Assembly (NCBI GenBank): GCA_017558205.1
Contig: JAFYWD010000211.1
Location: 1 to 37,334 of the forward strand
DNA: 37,334 nt
Direction of reading: 5' to 3'
Origin: Lachnospiraceae bacterium
Lineage (GTDB): Bacteria; Bacillota; Clostridia; Lachnospirales; Lachnospiraceae
The notes beneath the pieces were generated by a model. That model saw nothing but the letters and a program-made list of their open reading frames with translations. It made no database searches and was not told where the DNA came from. The position numbers and the translations under genes are program-made. How positions within the stretch are numbered: the stretch's first letter is position 1; each line of letters begins with the position of its first letter. Positions 1-7,944 of this stretch are shown here, piece after piece.

Positions 1-2
1 AA

Positions 3-485
3 GGAATGGATGCATTTAAAAAAGAAACCATGAAACTGACCGTTCAGAATATTATTGATACAGCAGTGTCTTTTGATAAAGATACTAATATAAGTTTGCA
101 TGGAGCTATGGGGCTTAGAACTGCTCCTTCAGTTTTAATACGAACTTTAATGGGAGTATTTTTTGGAGCTCATCTGGGAGGAAAGAACAAAGAATATCAT
201 CAGAATGATGAATATAATACAGAAAATATGTCCTGGAATGAATTTTACGGTGAAGCCAATCGAAGAAATTTCAATGATAAATTATGGAATGTGTTTGATG
301 CCATGATAGAAGCTTCCGGAGAAGAAGGAGATACCGTGGAGCAAAGAAGAGAGTCTGTATGGAAAAAAATGGAAAAGCTCAGCTATATAAAAGACAGACC
401 GGAAGAAGAAAAAAGAATAATAAAGGATATGTTTATCAGAGGAAGAACTGCCATGTATGGTATGTGGAATTTGAAAGATGAATAA
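3..485 (+). CDS. 3' end of an unrecognised protein (partial)
   Basis: The reading frame is open to the left edge. The first in-frame ATG (position 6) directly abuts the only purine-rich stretch, leaving no usable ribosome-binding spacing, so I read this as the C-terminal part (about 160 residues) of a longer gene cut by the window. The visible part is soluble and helix-rich, with a short Gly/Phe-rich patch (around residues 48-60) and many acidic and basic residues near the end. There is no signal peptide or clear membrane segment and no family I recognise. It lies 47 bases upstream of the AAA+ ATPase on the same strand, so it may share its operon. It could instead be a complete small protein starting at 6 or 10; the function is unknown. 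Confidence 0.55.
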   Translation, partial: GMDAFKKETMKLTVQNIIDTAVSFDKDTNISLHGAMGLRTAPSVLIRTLMGVFFGAHLGGKNKEYHQNDEYNTENMSWNEFYGEANRRNFNDKLWNVFDAMIEASGEEGDTVEQRRESVWKKMEKLSYIKDRPEEEKRIIKDMFIRGRTAMYGMWNLKDE

Positions 486-532
486 TCCGATGACTGTATT
501 AGTTAGAAAAAAGAAGAAAAAAGGACGTAATA

Positions 533-2557
533 ATGCAATATTGGCTTAATATCTTAAATACCCTTATTCTTGCTAAATTAGGAAGTATGGCAGGAGACAG
601 GGAGCAGCTTCCCTATAAAGTCAGAGAGCTGCTGCCCGTAAGCAGCAAAGAAGAGGTGGAAACTGCCAAAATACATTACAGAAGCAAAGTAAATCAGGCA
701 AGAAAACAGGGGATTACGGTGCCCTTTGAAAGGCTATGTGAAATATGTGAATACGATTCCACAGCTCAAAGACTGTTAGAGCTTTCGCTGGCAGTTTATA
801 CCTATCCGGTACTGAAAGAATTTTTCCGCTGGCTGGGGATGAAGGAAGATATTACTCTGCAGCTGGTGACGGAATTGTTTTTTGGAAACGAGGAAATACC
901 TCCCACCTATAGTCAACTGAAAAAAAGCTATGGATTGCTGGAGCGGATTTTCATACCTTCCATAACCGGAGAATCTTTTTTAAACCATCCCTTTGTTATG
1001 GATGACAGGCTTTACGGATATTTGCTAGGGCAACAGCAGCCTGAGGAGGAAATAAGTTTTTTTCTGAATCCTAAGCCTGATACAGATAAGCCTTATCTTT
1101 GGATACATCAGGAGCAGGCAAAGGAGCTGGAGGAATATTTACGGAGTGGTATTACTTTTTTACAGGTAAGAGGAGAACCGGGAGCAGGGAAACGTCATCT
1201 GGTACATTATGTCTGCGATAGATATGGTTTCCCATTGATGGAAGTGAACGGAAAAAAGCTGGGCTATCTGGAATTAGGAAAGCTGAAGGCAGTGATCCGT
1301 AAGCTGAAAAGAGAAATCCTCTTTCAGGAGTCAGCTCTTTGCATTTATGGTATAGAACAGGAAAGTAAGAATACAAAAGGCTGGGAGATACCATATTTCC
1401 TGGAGGAGGTAATGTATCCTCTGCTGGAAACTGATTACCCCATCTTTGTCTGCAGTAATGGGGAAACAAATCTGATAGGAGAGACGGAAACTTTTGTAGG
1501 CCAGATCCCGTTAGAGTCTTTAAACAGAACAGAAAGATATGCCTTATGGAAAGGCTTTAGTGATTTATGGGGCTTGCGGGACTTACAGGAAGAGATTTTG
1601 AGCAGTAAGTTCCGGCTAAATGCAAAAGAGATAAAAAAGGTTGCTTCCCGTCTTGCCTTCCGACAGGAGAGAGAAGAACTCACCGAGGAAATCATCCATC
1701 AGGAATGTATGCTTTTAATGATGGATAATGCCATGGGTACCCTGAAAAGTGAGAAAACACCTCAGACACTGGAGGAACTGAAGCTTCCACAGATTCAGAA
1801 GGATATTATCCGTCATATTGTTTCCCATATCACTTATCGCTATCAAGTTTATGATGAGTGGAAGCTGGAAAAGAAATATCCCTACGGAAAAACAGTATCT
1901 GCTCTTTTTACAGGACCGCCCGGAACCGGGAAAACCATGGCAGCCCATGTGATTGCCAATATGCTGAGGCTTCCCCTGTATACTGTTGACCTCTCCCAGG
2001 TGGTAGATAAATATATCGGAGAAACACAAAAGCGTCTGGAAGAAATCTTTGTGGCAGCAGAAAAAAGTAGCAGTATTTTATTTTTTGATGAAGCAGATGC
2101 TATTTTTGGAAAGAGGAGCGAGGTAAGTGATTCCAAGGATCGTTATGCCAATGCGGAAGTAGCTTATATTTTGCAGAGAATGGAGCAATATGACGGTGTA
2201 GTAATCATGGCCAGCAATCTGCAAAAAAATATAGATGAGGCCTTTATGAGAAGAATCCGATATTTAGTTCATTTTGAGATGCCGGAGGAGGACGTAAGAA
2301 AAGAGCTATGGAAGGGCTGCTTTACCAAAGAGACACCCATGGAAAACATAGATTTTGACTTTTTGGCTAAAACCTTTGAATTTTCCGGCGGTTCCATAAA
2401 AAATGTAGTACTGAATTCCGTATTTTTGGCGGCCGAGGAAGGTACCGGGGTGGGTATGAGCCAGATTATCAGAAGTATCAGACAGGAATATGTGAAGCAG
2501 GGAAAAAGTGTTTTTGTAGCAGACTTTGGTCCCTACGGATATTATTTGCAATTATAA
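533..2557 (+). CDS. CIS-associated AAA+ ATPase (Afp15/Pvc15-like), tandem AAA domains
   Basis: 674-residue cytoplasmic ATPase of the CDC48/FtsH-like class that accompanies contractile injection systems. The C-terminal AAA domain is complete: Walker A GPPGTGKT at residues 461-468, Walker B ILFFDEAD around 515-522, and a sensor-type Asn (ASN) and paired arginines (MRRIR) further on. An earlier P-loop-like GEPGAGKR at 214-221 lacks the usual Ser/Thr after Lys and is followed by a degenerate domain, so only the second domain is likely to be active. The N-terminal 200 residues are helical and unassigned. Start ATG 533 has an AAAAGGA site upstream. In Afp/PVC loci a similar ATPase sits at the end of the cluster and is thought to act in assembly or remodelling. 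A related ATPase is encoded at the other end of this window (35230 on). Its role here is inferred from family and context. Confidence 0.85.
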   Translation: MQYWLNILNTLILAKLGSMAGDREQLPYKVRELLPVSSKEEVETAKIHYRSKVNQARKQGITVPFERLCEICEYDSTAQRLLELSLAVYTYPVLKEFFRWLGMKEDITLQLVTELFFGNEEIPPTYSQLKKSYGLLERIFIPSITGESFLNHPFVMDDRLYGYLLGQQQPEEEISFFLNPKPDTDKPYLWIHQEQAKELEEYLRSGITFLQVRGEPGAGKRHLVHYVCDRYGFPLMEVNGKKLGYLELGKLKAVIRKLKREILFQESALCIYGIEQESKNTKGWEIPYFLEEVMYPLLETDYPIFVCSNGETNLIGETETFVGQIPLESLNRTERYALWKGFSDLWGLRDLQEEILSSKFRLNAKEIKKVASRLAFRQEREELTEEIIHQECMLLMMDNAMGTLKSEKTPQTLEELKLPQIQKDIIRHIVSHITYRYQVYDEWKLEKKYPYGKTVSALFTGPPGTGKTMAAHVIANMLRLPLYTVDLSQVVDKYIGETQKRLEEIFVAAEKSSSILFFDEADAIFGKRSEVSDSKDRYANAEVAYILQRMEQYDGVVIMASNLQKNIDEAFMRRIRYLVHFEMPEEDVRKELWKGCFTKETPMENIDFDFLAKTFEFSGGSIKNVVLNSVFLAAEEGTGVGMSQIIRSIRQEYVKQGKSVFVADFGPYGYYLQL

Positions 2558-2578
2558 TGGTAACTGTCGGCCAATCAG

Positions 2579-2621
2579 CAAGTGATTAACTGAACAATGA
2601 ACTGTAATGTTGCATCACTTG
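2579..2621. promoter_or_regulatory. 8-bp inverted repeat upstream of the main promoter
   Basis: CAAGTGAT (2579-2586) and ATCACTTG (2614-2621) are exact reverse complements separated by 27 bases, ending 27 bases before the -35 box of the promoter at 2648. There is no T-run after the second arm, so it is not an intrinsic terminator. It could be a two-site operator for a regulator or an mRNA stem at the end of the upstream transcript. Only the symmetry is directly seen; regulation is inferred. Confidence 0.4.
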
Positions 2622-2647
2622 TAATTAGAGGAAATACAATAAATAAA

Positions 2648-2676
2648 TTGCATATATTTGCCCAAAACGTTATAAT
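2648..2676 (+). promoter_or_regulatory. Sigma-A-type promoter for the CIS operon
   Basis: TTGCAT (2648-2653) is followed after exactly 17 bases by a perfect TATAAT (2671-2676) in the longest intergenic gap of the window (2558-2750). The predicted start near 2683 leaves a leader of about 68 bases before ATG 2751. A second, poorer pair (TTGTCA at 2691, TATACT at 2712, 15-base spacing) lies downstream. Since the following genes to 33577 run on one strand with small gaps or overlaps, this may drive the bulk of the cluster. Confidence 0.65.
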
Positions 2677-2750
2677 AATAAGGTTAAATGTTGTCAAAAA
2701 AACATATAAAATATACTTAAGCAGGAAATGAAAAGACAAAGGGGAAAGAA

Positions 2751-4556
2751 ATGAAAAATACAAAATTATATCCTTTTGAAAGGAATCGCTATTATCCGGG
2801 AAAAATGCTGGTATCTGCAGACTTTCAGGCAGAGCAGACCTATTTTAATAATAAAAGAAGGTTTATTAATAACCTGATGTACGGAGCCGGTATTGTTTGC
2901 GGCTGCGGAGTTTTTAATCTGGATGATCTGTCAATTATGGTAGAAAGTGGAGTTGCCGTTGATGGTATGGGAAGAGAGATTATTATTGACAGCTCCGTGG
3001 TAAAAAAATTATCTGCCATTGAAGGCTTTGACTCTCTGCAGACAGAGCATGCTGCCCTTTGTCTTCAGTACAAGGAAGAAGAAGTGCATACGGTATACAG
3101 CATGAATACCTCCGCTGCAGAAGAGGGACGGGAGTATGAGTATAACAGAATCAGTGAAAGCTATCGTCTGTTTTTAATGGATGCCCAGGATGATCCGGAA
3201 GAATACATGATGGAGACAGAATTCCTGACACAGCTGGGACTGCTGTCAGGTGATGATTATGAAGTAAGGATTCTGGTTCCTTCCGGTGTAAGTAAAGGAA
3301 GAAACACAAAGCTGGTACTTGAGGTAGAAAAGCTGTCAGAAAAGGATAAGAGCCTGAGCTATAAAGCAAAGCTTCAGACACCTGTATTTTTATCAGAAAA
3401 TGGGGAGCATGAGCTGGATCTGTGTATAGAAGGAGTACGTCTTTTACAAGGAGAAAAATTAAGAAAAGAATACTGGATGTATGTGGAAAAATGTGAAAAT
3501 GATACTACCAGCCTTGTAGTAAAAAGCGGCAGTGTCTTTGCAGAAATTGAAGGGGAGGAGATAGCTGCACCTACAGGAATTTCCGTAGACGTAATGCTCT
3601 CTGCAGAAAGTCCCAAATCCATTGTAAACAGAGCCATCGGAAGAATGAGTCTGGAAATTAAGAATATGGGAGGGGTGAAGGAATATATCCGTTTAGCAGA
3701 TCTTTTCCTGGTAAGAACAGGAACTGCCTATGTTATTGAGGATATTAAGGAACAAAGCTGTAAGAATTATATTATCGCTCCTGCCCAGGAGAATTTAAGA
3801 AATGAATATCTGGAATTTTTCGAAAAGGACTATGATATTGTAAGGACAAATCATTTGTCAGAAAATGGAGAAAAAGAGAAGGAGACTGCAATAGCCAAGG
3901 AAAGGAAACCGGAGTTTGCTACCGGAACCTTAGAAATTCCTTTAGGAGAAAATGCCAAAAAGGGTGATATCAAATATTCCGGAGAGATTATGCATGGCTT
4001 AGGTACCGGCAATGTCTATGTGGAAATCGGATATGAATATATTACTTCAGATGAAGCAAGAGGAGCAGGGGTTAAAAATACTATTTATGGTAATCCCGAT
4101 CTGTTTAAGGGAGAAGACACCATTGGTGTGGATGCCCAGACAGCAATTAAGGTATTAAATGATAGAGGAAGCTTTATTGTGGCAGCCAAGCTGTTGAAAA
4201 ATGTGGATTCTCTTGTATTAACATACCGCTGGGTAGCAATCCGTTTTCCGTCCGGTAATGATTTGGAAGAGGAAAACAGCTTAAAGGAAATGAGTATATA
4301 TACAGAAACACCCACAGTAGTATTGGGTACGAAAGACAGCCATTATTTTAAGGTGAAATTTAAAAATATGGAACATTGTGGTATTGTCTATGAATTGACC
4401 GAGCCCGGAAGCGGAGAAATTACTACAGACGGTGTATATACAGCTCCCTCCAAGGAAGGTGTATATGAAATCCGTATTTATTGTGCAGAAAAACCCGTAA
4501 TCTGTACTTATGCATATGCCATTGTTAAAAAACAGGAAGAATTAAAAGAAGAATAA
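2751..4556 (+). CDS. CIS-locus conserved protein with N-terminal RYYPGKM-type motif and C-terminal Ig-like domain
   Basis: 601 residues, no signal peptide or membrane segment. The first 60 residues carry the pattern FERNRYYPGKM, then ADFQAEQ.YFN.KRR.INN and a GAGIVCGCGV stretch. I recognise this start from proteins that recur in eCIS and phage-tail-like loci in many phyla, whose biochemical role I do not know. The middle is mixed beta-rich and includes a segment rich in Lys and Glu (about 370-390). The last 80 residues (TTDGVYTAPSKEGVYEI pattern) look like a bacterial Ig-like beta-sandwich. ATG 2751 has an AAAGGGGA site 5-6 bases upstream and follows the promoter at 2648. It could be a baseplate- or cap-associated structural component. 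Membership of the CIS is well supported; the function is not. Confidence 0.7.
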   Translation: MKNTKLYPFERNRYYPGKMLVSADFQAEQTYFNNKRRFINNLMYGAGIVCGCGVFNLDDLSIMVESGVAVDGMGREIIIDSSVVKKLSAIEGFDSLQTEHAALCLQYKEEEVHTVYSMNTSAAEEGREYEYNRISESYRLFLMDAQDDPEEYMMETEFLTQLGLLSGDDYEVRILVPSGVSKGRNTKLVLEVEKLSEKDKSLSYKAKLQTPVFLSENGEHELDLCIEGVRLLQGEKLRKEYWMYVEKCENDTTSLVVKSGSVFAEIEGEEIAAPTGISVDVMLSAESPKSIVNRAIGRMSLEIKNMGGVKEYIRLADLFLVRTGTAYVIEDIKEQSCKNYIIAPAQENLRNEYLEFFEKDYDIVRTNHLSENGEKEKETAIAKERKPEFATGTLEIPLGENAKKGDIKYSGEIMHGLGTGNVYVEIGYEYITSDEARGAGVKNTIYGNPDLFKGEDTIGVDAQTAIKVLNDRGSFIVAAKLLKNVDSLVLTYRWVAIRFPSGNDLEEENSLKEMSIYTETPTVVLGTKDSHYFKVKFKNMEHCGIVYELTEPGSGEITTDGVYTAPSKEGVYEIRIYCAEKPVICTYAYAIVKKQEELKEE

Positions 4557-4565
4557 AAAACAAGA

Positions 4566-4597
4566 GGGCAGGATGCCCGATCATAAAGATTCGGGCA
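4566..4597 (+). promoter_or_regulatory. Two overlapping, mutually exclusive hairpins before a ribosome-binding site
   Basis: GGGCA-gga-TGCCC (4566-4578) can fold as a small hairpin. The same TGCCC also pairs in TGCCCGA (4574-4580) with TCGGGCA (4591-4597), a 7-bp stem with a 10-base loop. The second stem ends four bases before the AAAGGGA site (4601-4607) of the next gene. There is no T-tract, so it is not a classical terminator. A translational or attenuation switch is possible but unproven. Confidence 0.35.
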
Positions 4598-4615
4598 GGG
4601 AAAGGGAAGTTGGAC

Positions 4616-5461
4616 ATGTTTTATCAGTCGAATAAAATGATGCTGGAATGTATCCGTACTGTATTTCAGGGAAAAGTAAATGATGTGTATGTTTGTAGGG
4701 ACAGAAATACCGGTGGAGATACACCCTATACCTTACTGGTAATTAAGGATCATACTATCGCAAGAAAGTACCTGGAGGTATTTGAAAACCGGGAAAAAAG
4801 AATAGGTTCTTCCTATATTGAAAGCTTCTCTGATAATGGACAGCTTTGTATGGTTTTTGAATATAAACAGGAGCGTCCCCTGGAAAACTTTTATATGGGA
4901 GCAGGAATGTCACTGGCTGAAAGTGAAGAAATCTGTATCAGACTGATTTTGCATTGCATGGAGTCCTCTCTTCCGTACCCGATTTTATATTTGCTTTTAG
5001 AACAAAAGCAAATTCATTTGGCAAAGGACCATACAATCTACTGGAGTTATTTTTTAAATCTGGAAAAGCTGGATCAGAATAAAGATGAGAAGGATTGTGT
5101 ACTTCTGTGTGCTGTAATCCTAAAGAAGCTTTTAGAATCAAAAGTTGCATCAAAAGGCTTCGCCTATCGGGTATTAGAAAAGAAAATACAACGTGAGAGC
5201 TATCGTCATTTTGCAGAAGTGTATAAGGATCTTAGAATTTCAGCCACGCCGGCAAAAGAAAAAGGACTGGGCCATAAGCTGTTATCTAAAATCAGAAAAA
5301 AAGAGAATATCTTATTAAGAATGTTTTATACGGTATGTACAATTCTTATTATTTTAGCAGTGGTTTCCCTTGTATCCCATCTGCTGTTTGGAGATATTCC
5401 GTGGCTTAGAGTTATATTTAACGGATTCAAGCAAATTGGATCTGAAAGTTTATTGCAGTAA
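4616..5461 (+). CDS. Kinase-fold-like (pseudokinase-like) single-pass membrane protein
   Basis: About 281 residues from ATG 4616. A TTG at 4610 is also in frame, but AAAGGGA at 4601-4607 sits only 2 bases from it and 8 from the ATG, so I choose ATG. The N-terminal part resembles a degraded protein-kinase N-lobe: a beta-hairpin (VYVCRDRNTGG), a strand with a VAIK-like Lys (TLLVIKD), and a hinge-like VFEY. I find no HRD or DFG motif, so catalysis is unlikely. A basic stretch (about 216-234) precedes one hydrophobic helix (about 238-259), placing the large domain in the cytoplasm and a short tail outside. It heads a five-gene block of membrane or exported proteins inside the CIS operon, 17 bases before the next gene. 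A role as membrane anchor or scaffold is inference; the kinase-fold assignment is tentative. Confidence 0.5.
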   Translation: MFYQSNKMMLECIRTVFQGKVNDVYVCRDRNTGGDTPYTLLVIKDHTIARKYLEVFENREKRIGSSYIESFSDNGQLCMVFEYKQERPLENFYMGAGMSLAESEEICIRLILHCMESSLPYPILYLLLEQKQIHLAKDHTIYWSYFLNLEKLDQNKDEKDCVLLCAVILKKLLESKVASKGFAYRVLEKKIQRESYRHFAEVYKDLRISATPAKEKGLGHKLLSKIRKKENILLRMFYTVCTILIILAVVSLVSHLLFGDIPWLRVIFNGFKQIGSESLLQ

Positions 5462-5478
5462 ACCGGGGAGGAAAACAA

Positions 5479-7926
5479 GTGAGAAAAACAATTCCTGCAA
5501 TATTATCATTTATCTGGCTGGCTGTTGTTGCATGCCTGGCCTTTATGGACGGAAGTGCCTGGAGTCGTCAGGAAAGTATGAATTTATGTCAGGATGGCTT
5601 ACAGGTAGAAAATCGTTTTTATATTATGGACAACCGGGAAAAAGAAGGGGTTATCTATCAAATTGATGAAAGTCATCAGGTGACAGATATGTTTTTAACG
5701 GGAAGCTATAAAGAGAATATTTCCATAGCCAGACTTTCCTATTCAGACAGCTTATATGTATTGGTAGAAGAAGGTGAAGAACATCGGATTATAAAATTGG
5801 ATGAACTTATGACACCTGTAGAAGAAAGTAGAAAAATAATTACCAAGGAAGAGGGAGAAATTTCTTCTTTTCTTGCAGATGATACCGGATTTTATCTGAC
5901 TATGGTTCTGCCTGAAGGTGATCAGGCCGTTACTTACTTTGCAGAAAAAGAGGAAATCATGAGGAGTATTCCGGCTCCCCGGGAAACTGCGGCACTTCAG
6001 GAAGTAACTGAACTTCAGGAAGAGGAAGAGCAGGCTTTTCTTCGTATGGTTAGAATGATAGAAGCCCCGGTGGGTAGAAAAATTGTAGATGCTTCCTTTA
6101 AGGAGGGGGATTATCAGGTTCGCTATGATGATGGCGTGGGAAAAGAGGAGTTTCTGTTAAAAGAAGAAATTTTAGATGCTTATTACGGAAGAAAATTAGA
6201 TTTATCCCAGACCTTGGAATTTCAAAAGGAACAGCTGATTTTTTATCTGGAGCTTTTGGTGGCAGGCTACGCAGTCCTGATTTTAGGAACTATTCTTTTG
6301 AGAAACAGAAACCATATTGTATATACCCTGGTAATGGTAGAATTGGTTCTTTTGGCCATTACTGCTCTTGGAACAGGAATTACTTATCAGGTAGCTGAGG
6401 AAACGGTAATTAACCAAAATAAAAAATTTGGTGTTTATTATTTAAAAGAGTTAAAACGACAAATAGGGCCTAACTACAAAGAATTTATTCAGGAAGAGTC
6501 ATTTTATAATAGTGAAAGCTACTATCAGCTTCTGGAGAAACTGGAAGGCTTTGTAAAAGCTGAAGGGCCGGATGAATTGTTTCATAGTCTGGCAGTAGTC
6601 CGTTTAGAGGATAACAGAGTCATGGTAGCTTCCAACAGTAAAAATAGAGAGCATGTGGCTTATCAGTACAGCACCTCAGTACTTCCCATATTAGAGCAAA
6701 TCAAGGATGGTGGGGATAATGCTGCAATCCAGGTATGGCTGGAGGGGAAAAGCCATTTGGTAATAGCAGTAGCTGATAAAGAAGGCTTGAAGTCACGGTA
6801 CTGCTATGTGGGACTGTTAGAAGCAGATAATTCTGTGGCAAAGGAAGAGGAAGCAGGTCGTTTTATTTATTACGGAAGCATGATTTTCATTGTGGGAAGT
6901 GCTCTATGTATTTTGCTGATTCTTTTCCAGGAAAGAGATTTGAGAAAATTAAACCAAACCATGGTGAAAATGGCGAAGGGTGATTATGAGATTCAAAAAG
7001 AAACAGTACATGGTAAAGATGTGGAAACTATGTGGAACGCATTGTTGGAGATTAAAAAAAGAATTTCCAGAATAAATCATGCAAAGTTTCAGCTGTATGA
7101 ATCCTGTTATCGGTTTGCACCCAAAAATATAGAGAAAATATTAGGAAGAAAGTCTATCACAGAGGTACAAAGCGGAGATGCCATCGAATTATACGGAACC
7201 TTAGCCATGATTAATACCGCTAAAACCTTTTATATGGATGTACCTACCATGCATCAGGTAAACAGCTATATAGAGCTGATGGAAAAACATAAGGAAGACA
7301 GGGAAGTATTTTTCCTGTCAGGAAACAATAATCTGAAGAATATGAAAATGCTTTTTCTTCAGGATTGTCGTGACAGCAGCCGTTTTGGAATTAATTTCAT
7401 GAAGGAATTTCAACAGATGGCAGTTTATGACCGCTTTAAAGCAGGAATTCTTTTACATCATGATCACTATGTTTACGGAGTGGCAGGCAGTGACAGTCAG
7501 TGCTTTTCCTTTCTCTTTTATCAGAAAATGGAGAGGCTGGAAAGACTGGGATATTGGCTGCAGCAGCAGGGAATTAAGCTGGTAATGACAGAAGCTGTAA
7601 AGAACAGGGAAGGTATACATACAGGAGTACGTTACATAGGATATATACTTTTTGAAGGAGAAGAGAAGGTAAATCTTTATGAAGTACTGGATGCCTGTAG
7701 CGAAGAAGAAAGAAAAAAGAAAATTGCATTGGATGCTAAATTTCAAAAGGCTTTGGAATTATTTTATCAATATGATTTTTATCTGGCCAGAAGTACATTT
7801 TCAGAGATTATCAAAGAGAATCCGGAGGATCAGATAGCAAAATGGTATTTATTTACCTGTCAGAAATATTTAAATCAATCATATTCCGGAGAAATAAGCT
7901 TTGAGCTTTGGGAAAAAGAAGAGTAA
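5479..7926 (+). CDS. Polytopic membrane protein with degenerate class III nucleotidyl cyclase domain and TPR-like tail
   Basis: 815 residues from GTG 5479 with a GGGGAGG site 7 bases upstream. Hydrophobic helices lie at about 7-24, 255-275, 281-303 and 462-483, leaving two large outer segments (25-254 and 304-461). A HAMP-like stretch (about 485-535) follows the last helix. Residues about 545-735 match the start of adenylate/guanylate cyclase domains (RFAPKNIEKILGRKSI.EVQ.GD) and end with the cyclase-like EVLDA strand. However, the segment that normally carries the first metal-binding Asp (FSDIR-type) reads AMINTAKT, so it cannot bind metal normally. The last 65 residues resemble a TPR helix pair. 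Family knowledge says active relatives make cAMP or cGMP; here a sensor or scaffold role in the CIS is inferred. Confidence 0.72.
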   Translation: MRKTIPAILSFIWLAVVACLAFMDGSAWSRQESMNLCQDGLQVENRFYIMDNREKEGVIYQIDESHQVTDMFLTGSYKENISIARLSYSDSLYVLVEEGEEHRIIKLDELMTPVEESRKIITKEEGEISSFLADDTGFYLTMVLPEGDQAVTYFAEKEEIMRSIPAPRETAALQEVTELQEEEEQAFLRMVRMIEAPVGRKIVDASFKEGDYQVRYDDGVGKEEFLLKEEILDAYYGRKLDLSQTLEFQKEQLIFYLELLVAGYAVLILGTILLRNRNHIVYTLVMVELVLLAITALGTGITYQVAEETVINQNKKFGVYYLKELKRQIGPNYKEFIQEESFYNSESYYQLLEKLEGFVKAEGPDELFHSLAVVRLEDNRVMVASNSKNREHVAYQYSTSVLPILEQIKDGGDNAAIQVWLEGKSHLVIAVADKEGLKSRYCYVGLLEADNSVAKEEEAGRFIYYGSMIFIVGSALCILLILFQERDLRKLNQTMVKMAKGDYEIQKETVHGKDVETMWNALLEIKKRISRINHAKFQLYESCYRFAPKNIEKILGRKSITEVQSGDAIELYGTLAMINTAKTFYMDVPTMHQVNSYIELMEKHKEDREVFFLSGNNNLKNMKMLFLQDCRDSSRFGINFMKEFQQMAVYDRFKAGILLHHDHYVYGVAGSDSQCFSFLFYQKMERLERLGYWLQQQGIKLVMTEAVKNREGIHTGVRYIGYILFEGEEKVNLYEVLDACSEEERKKKIALDAKFQKALELFYQYDFYLARSTFSEIIKENPEDQIAKWYLFTCQKYLNQSYSGEISFELWEKEE

Positions 7927-7944
7927 TAGAAGGAGGAAGAGATC

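Noticed and set aside
5370-5666. Plus-strand 98-residue ORF across two genes
   Set aside because: Overlaps the end of the pseudokinase-like gene and the start of the cyclase-like gene, both better supported in sequence pattern and start sites.
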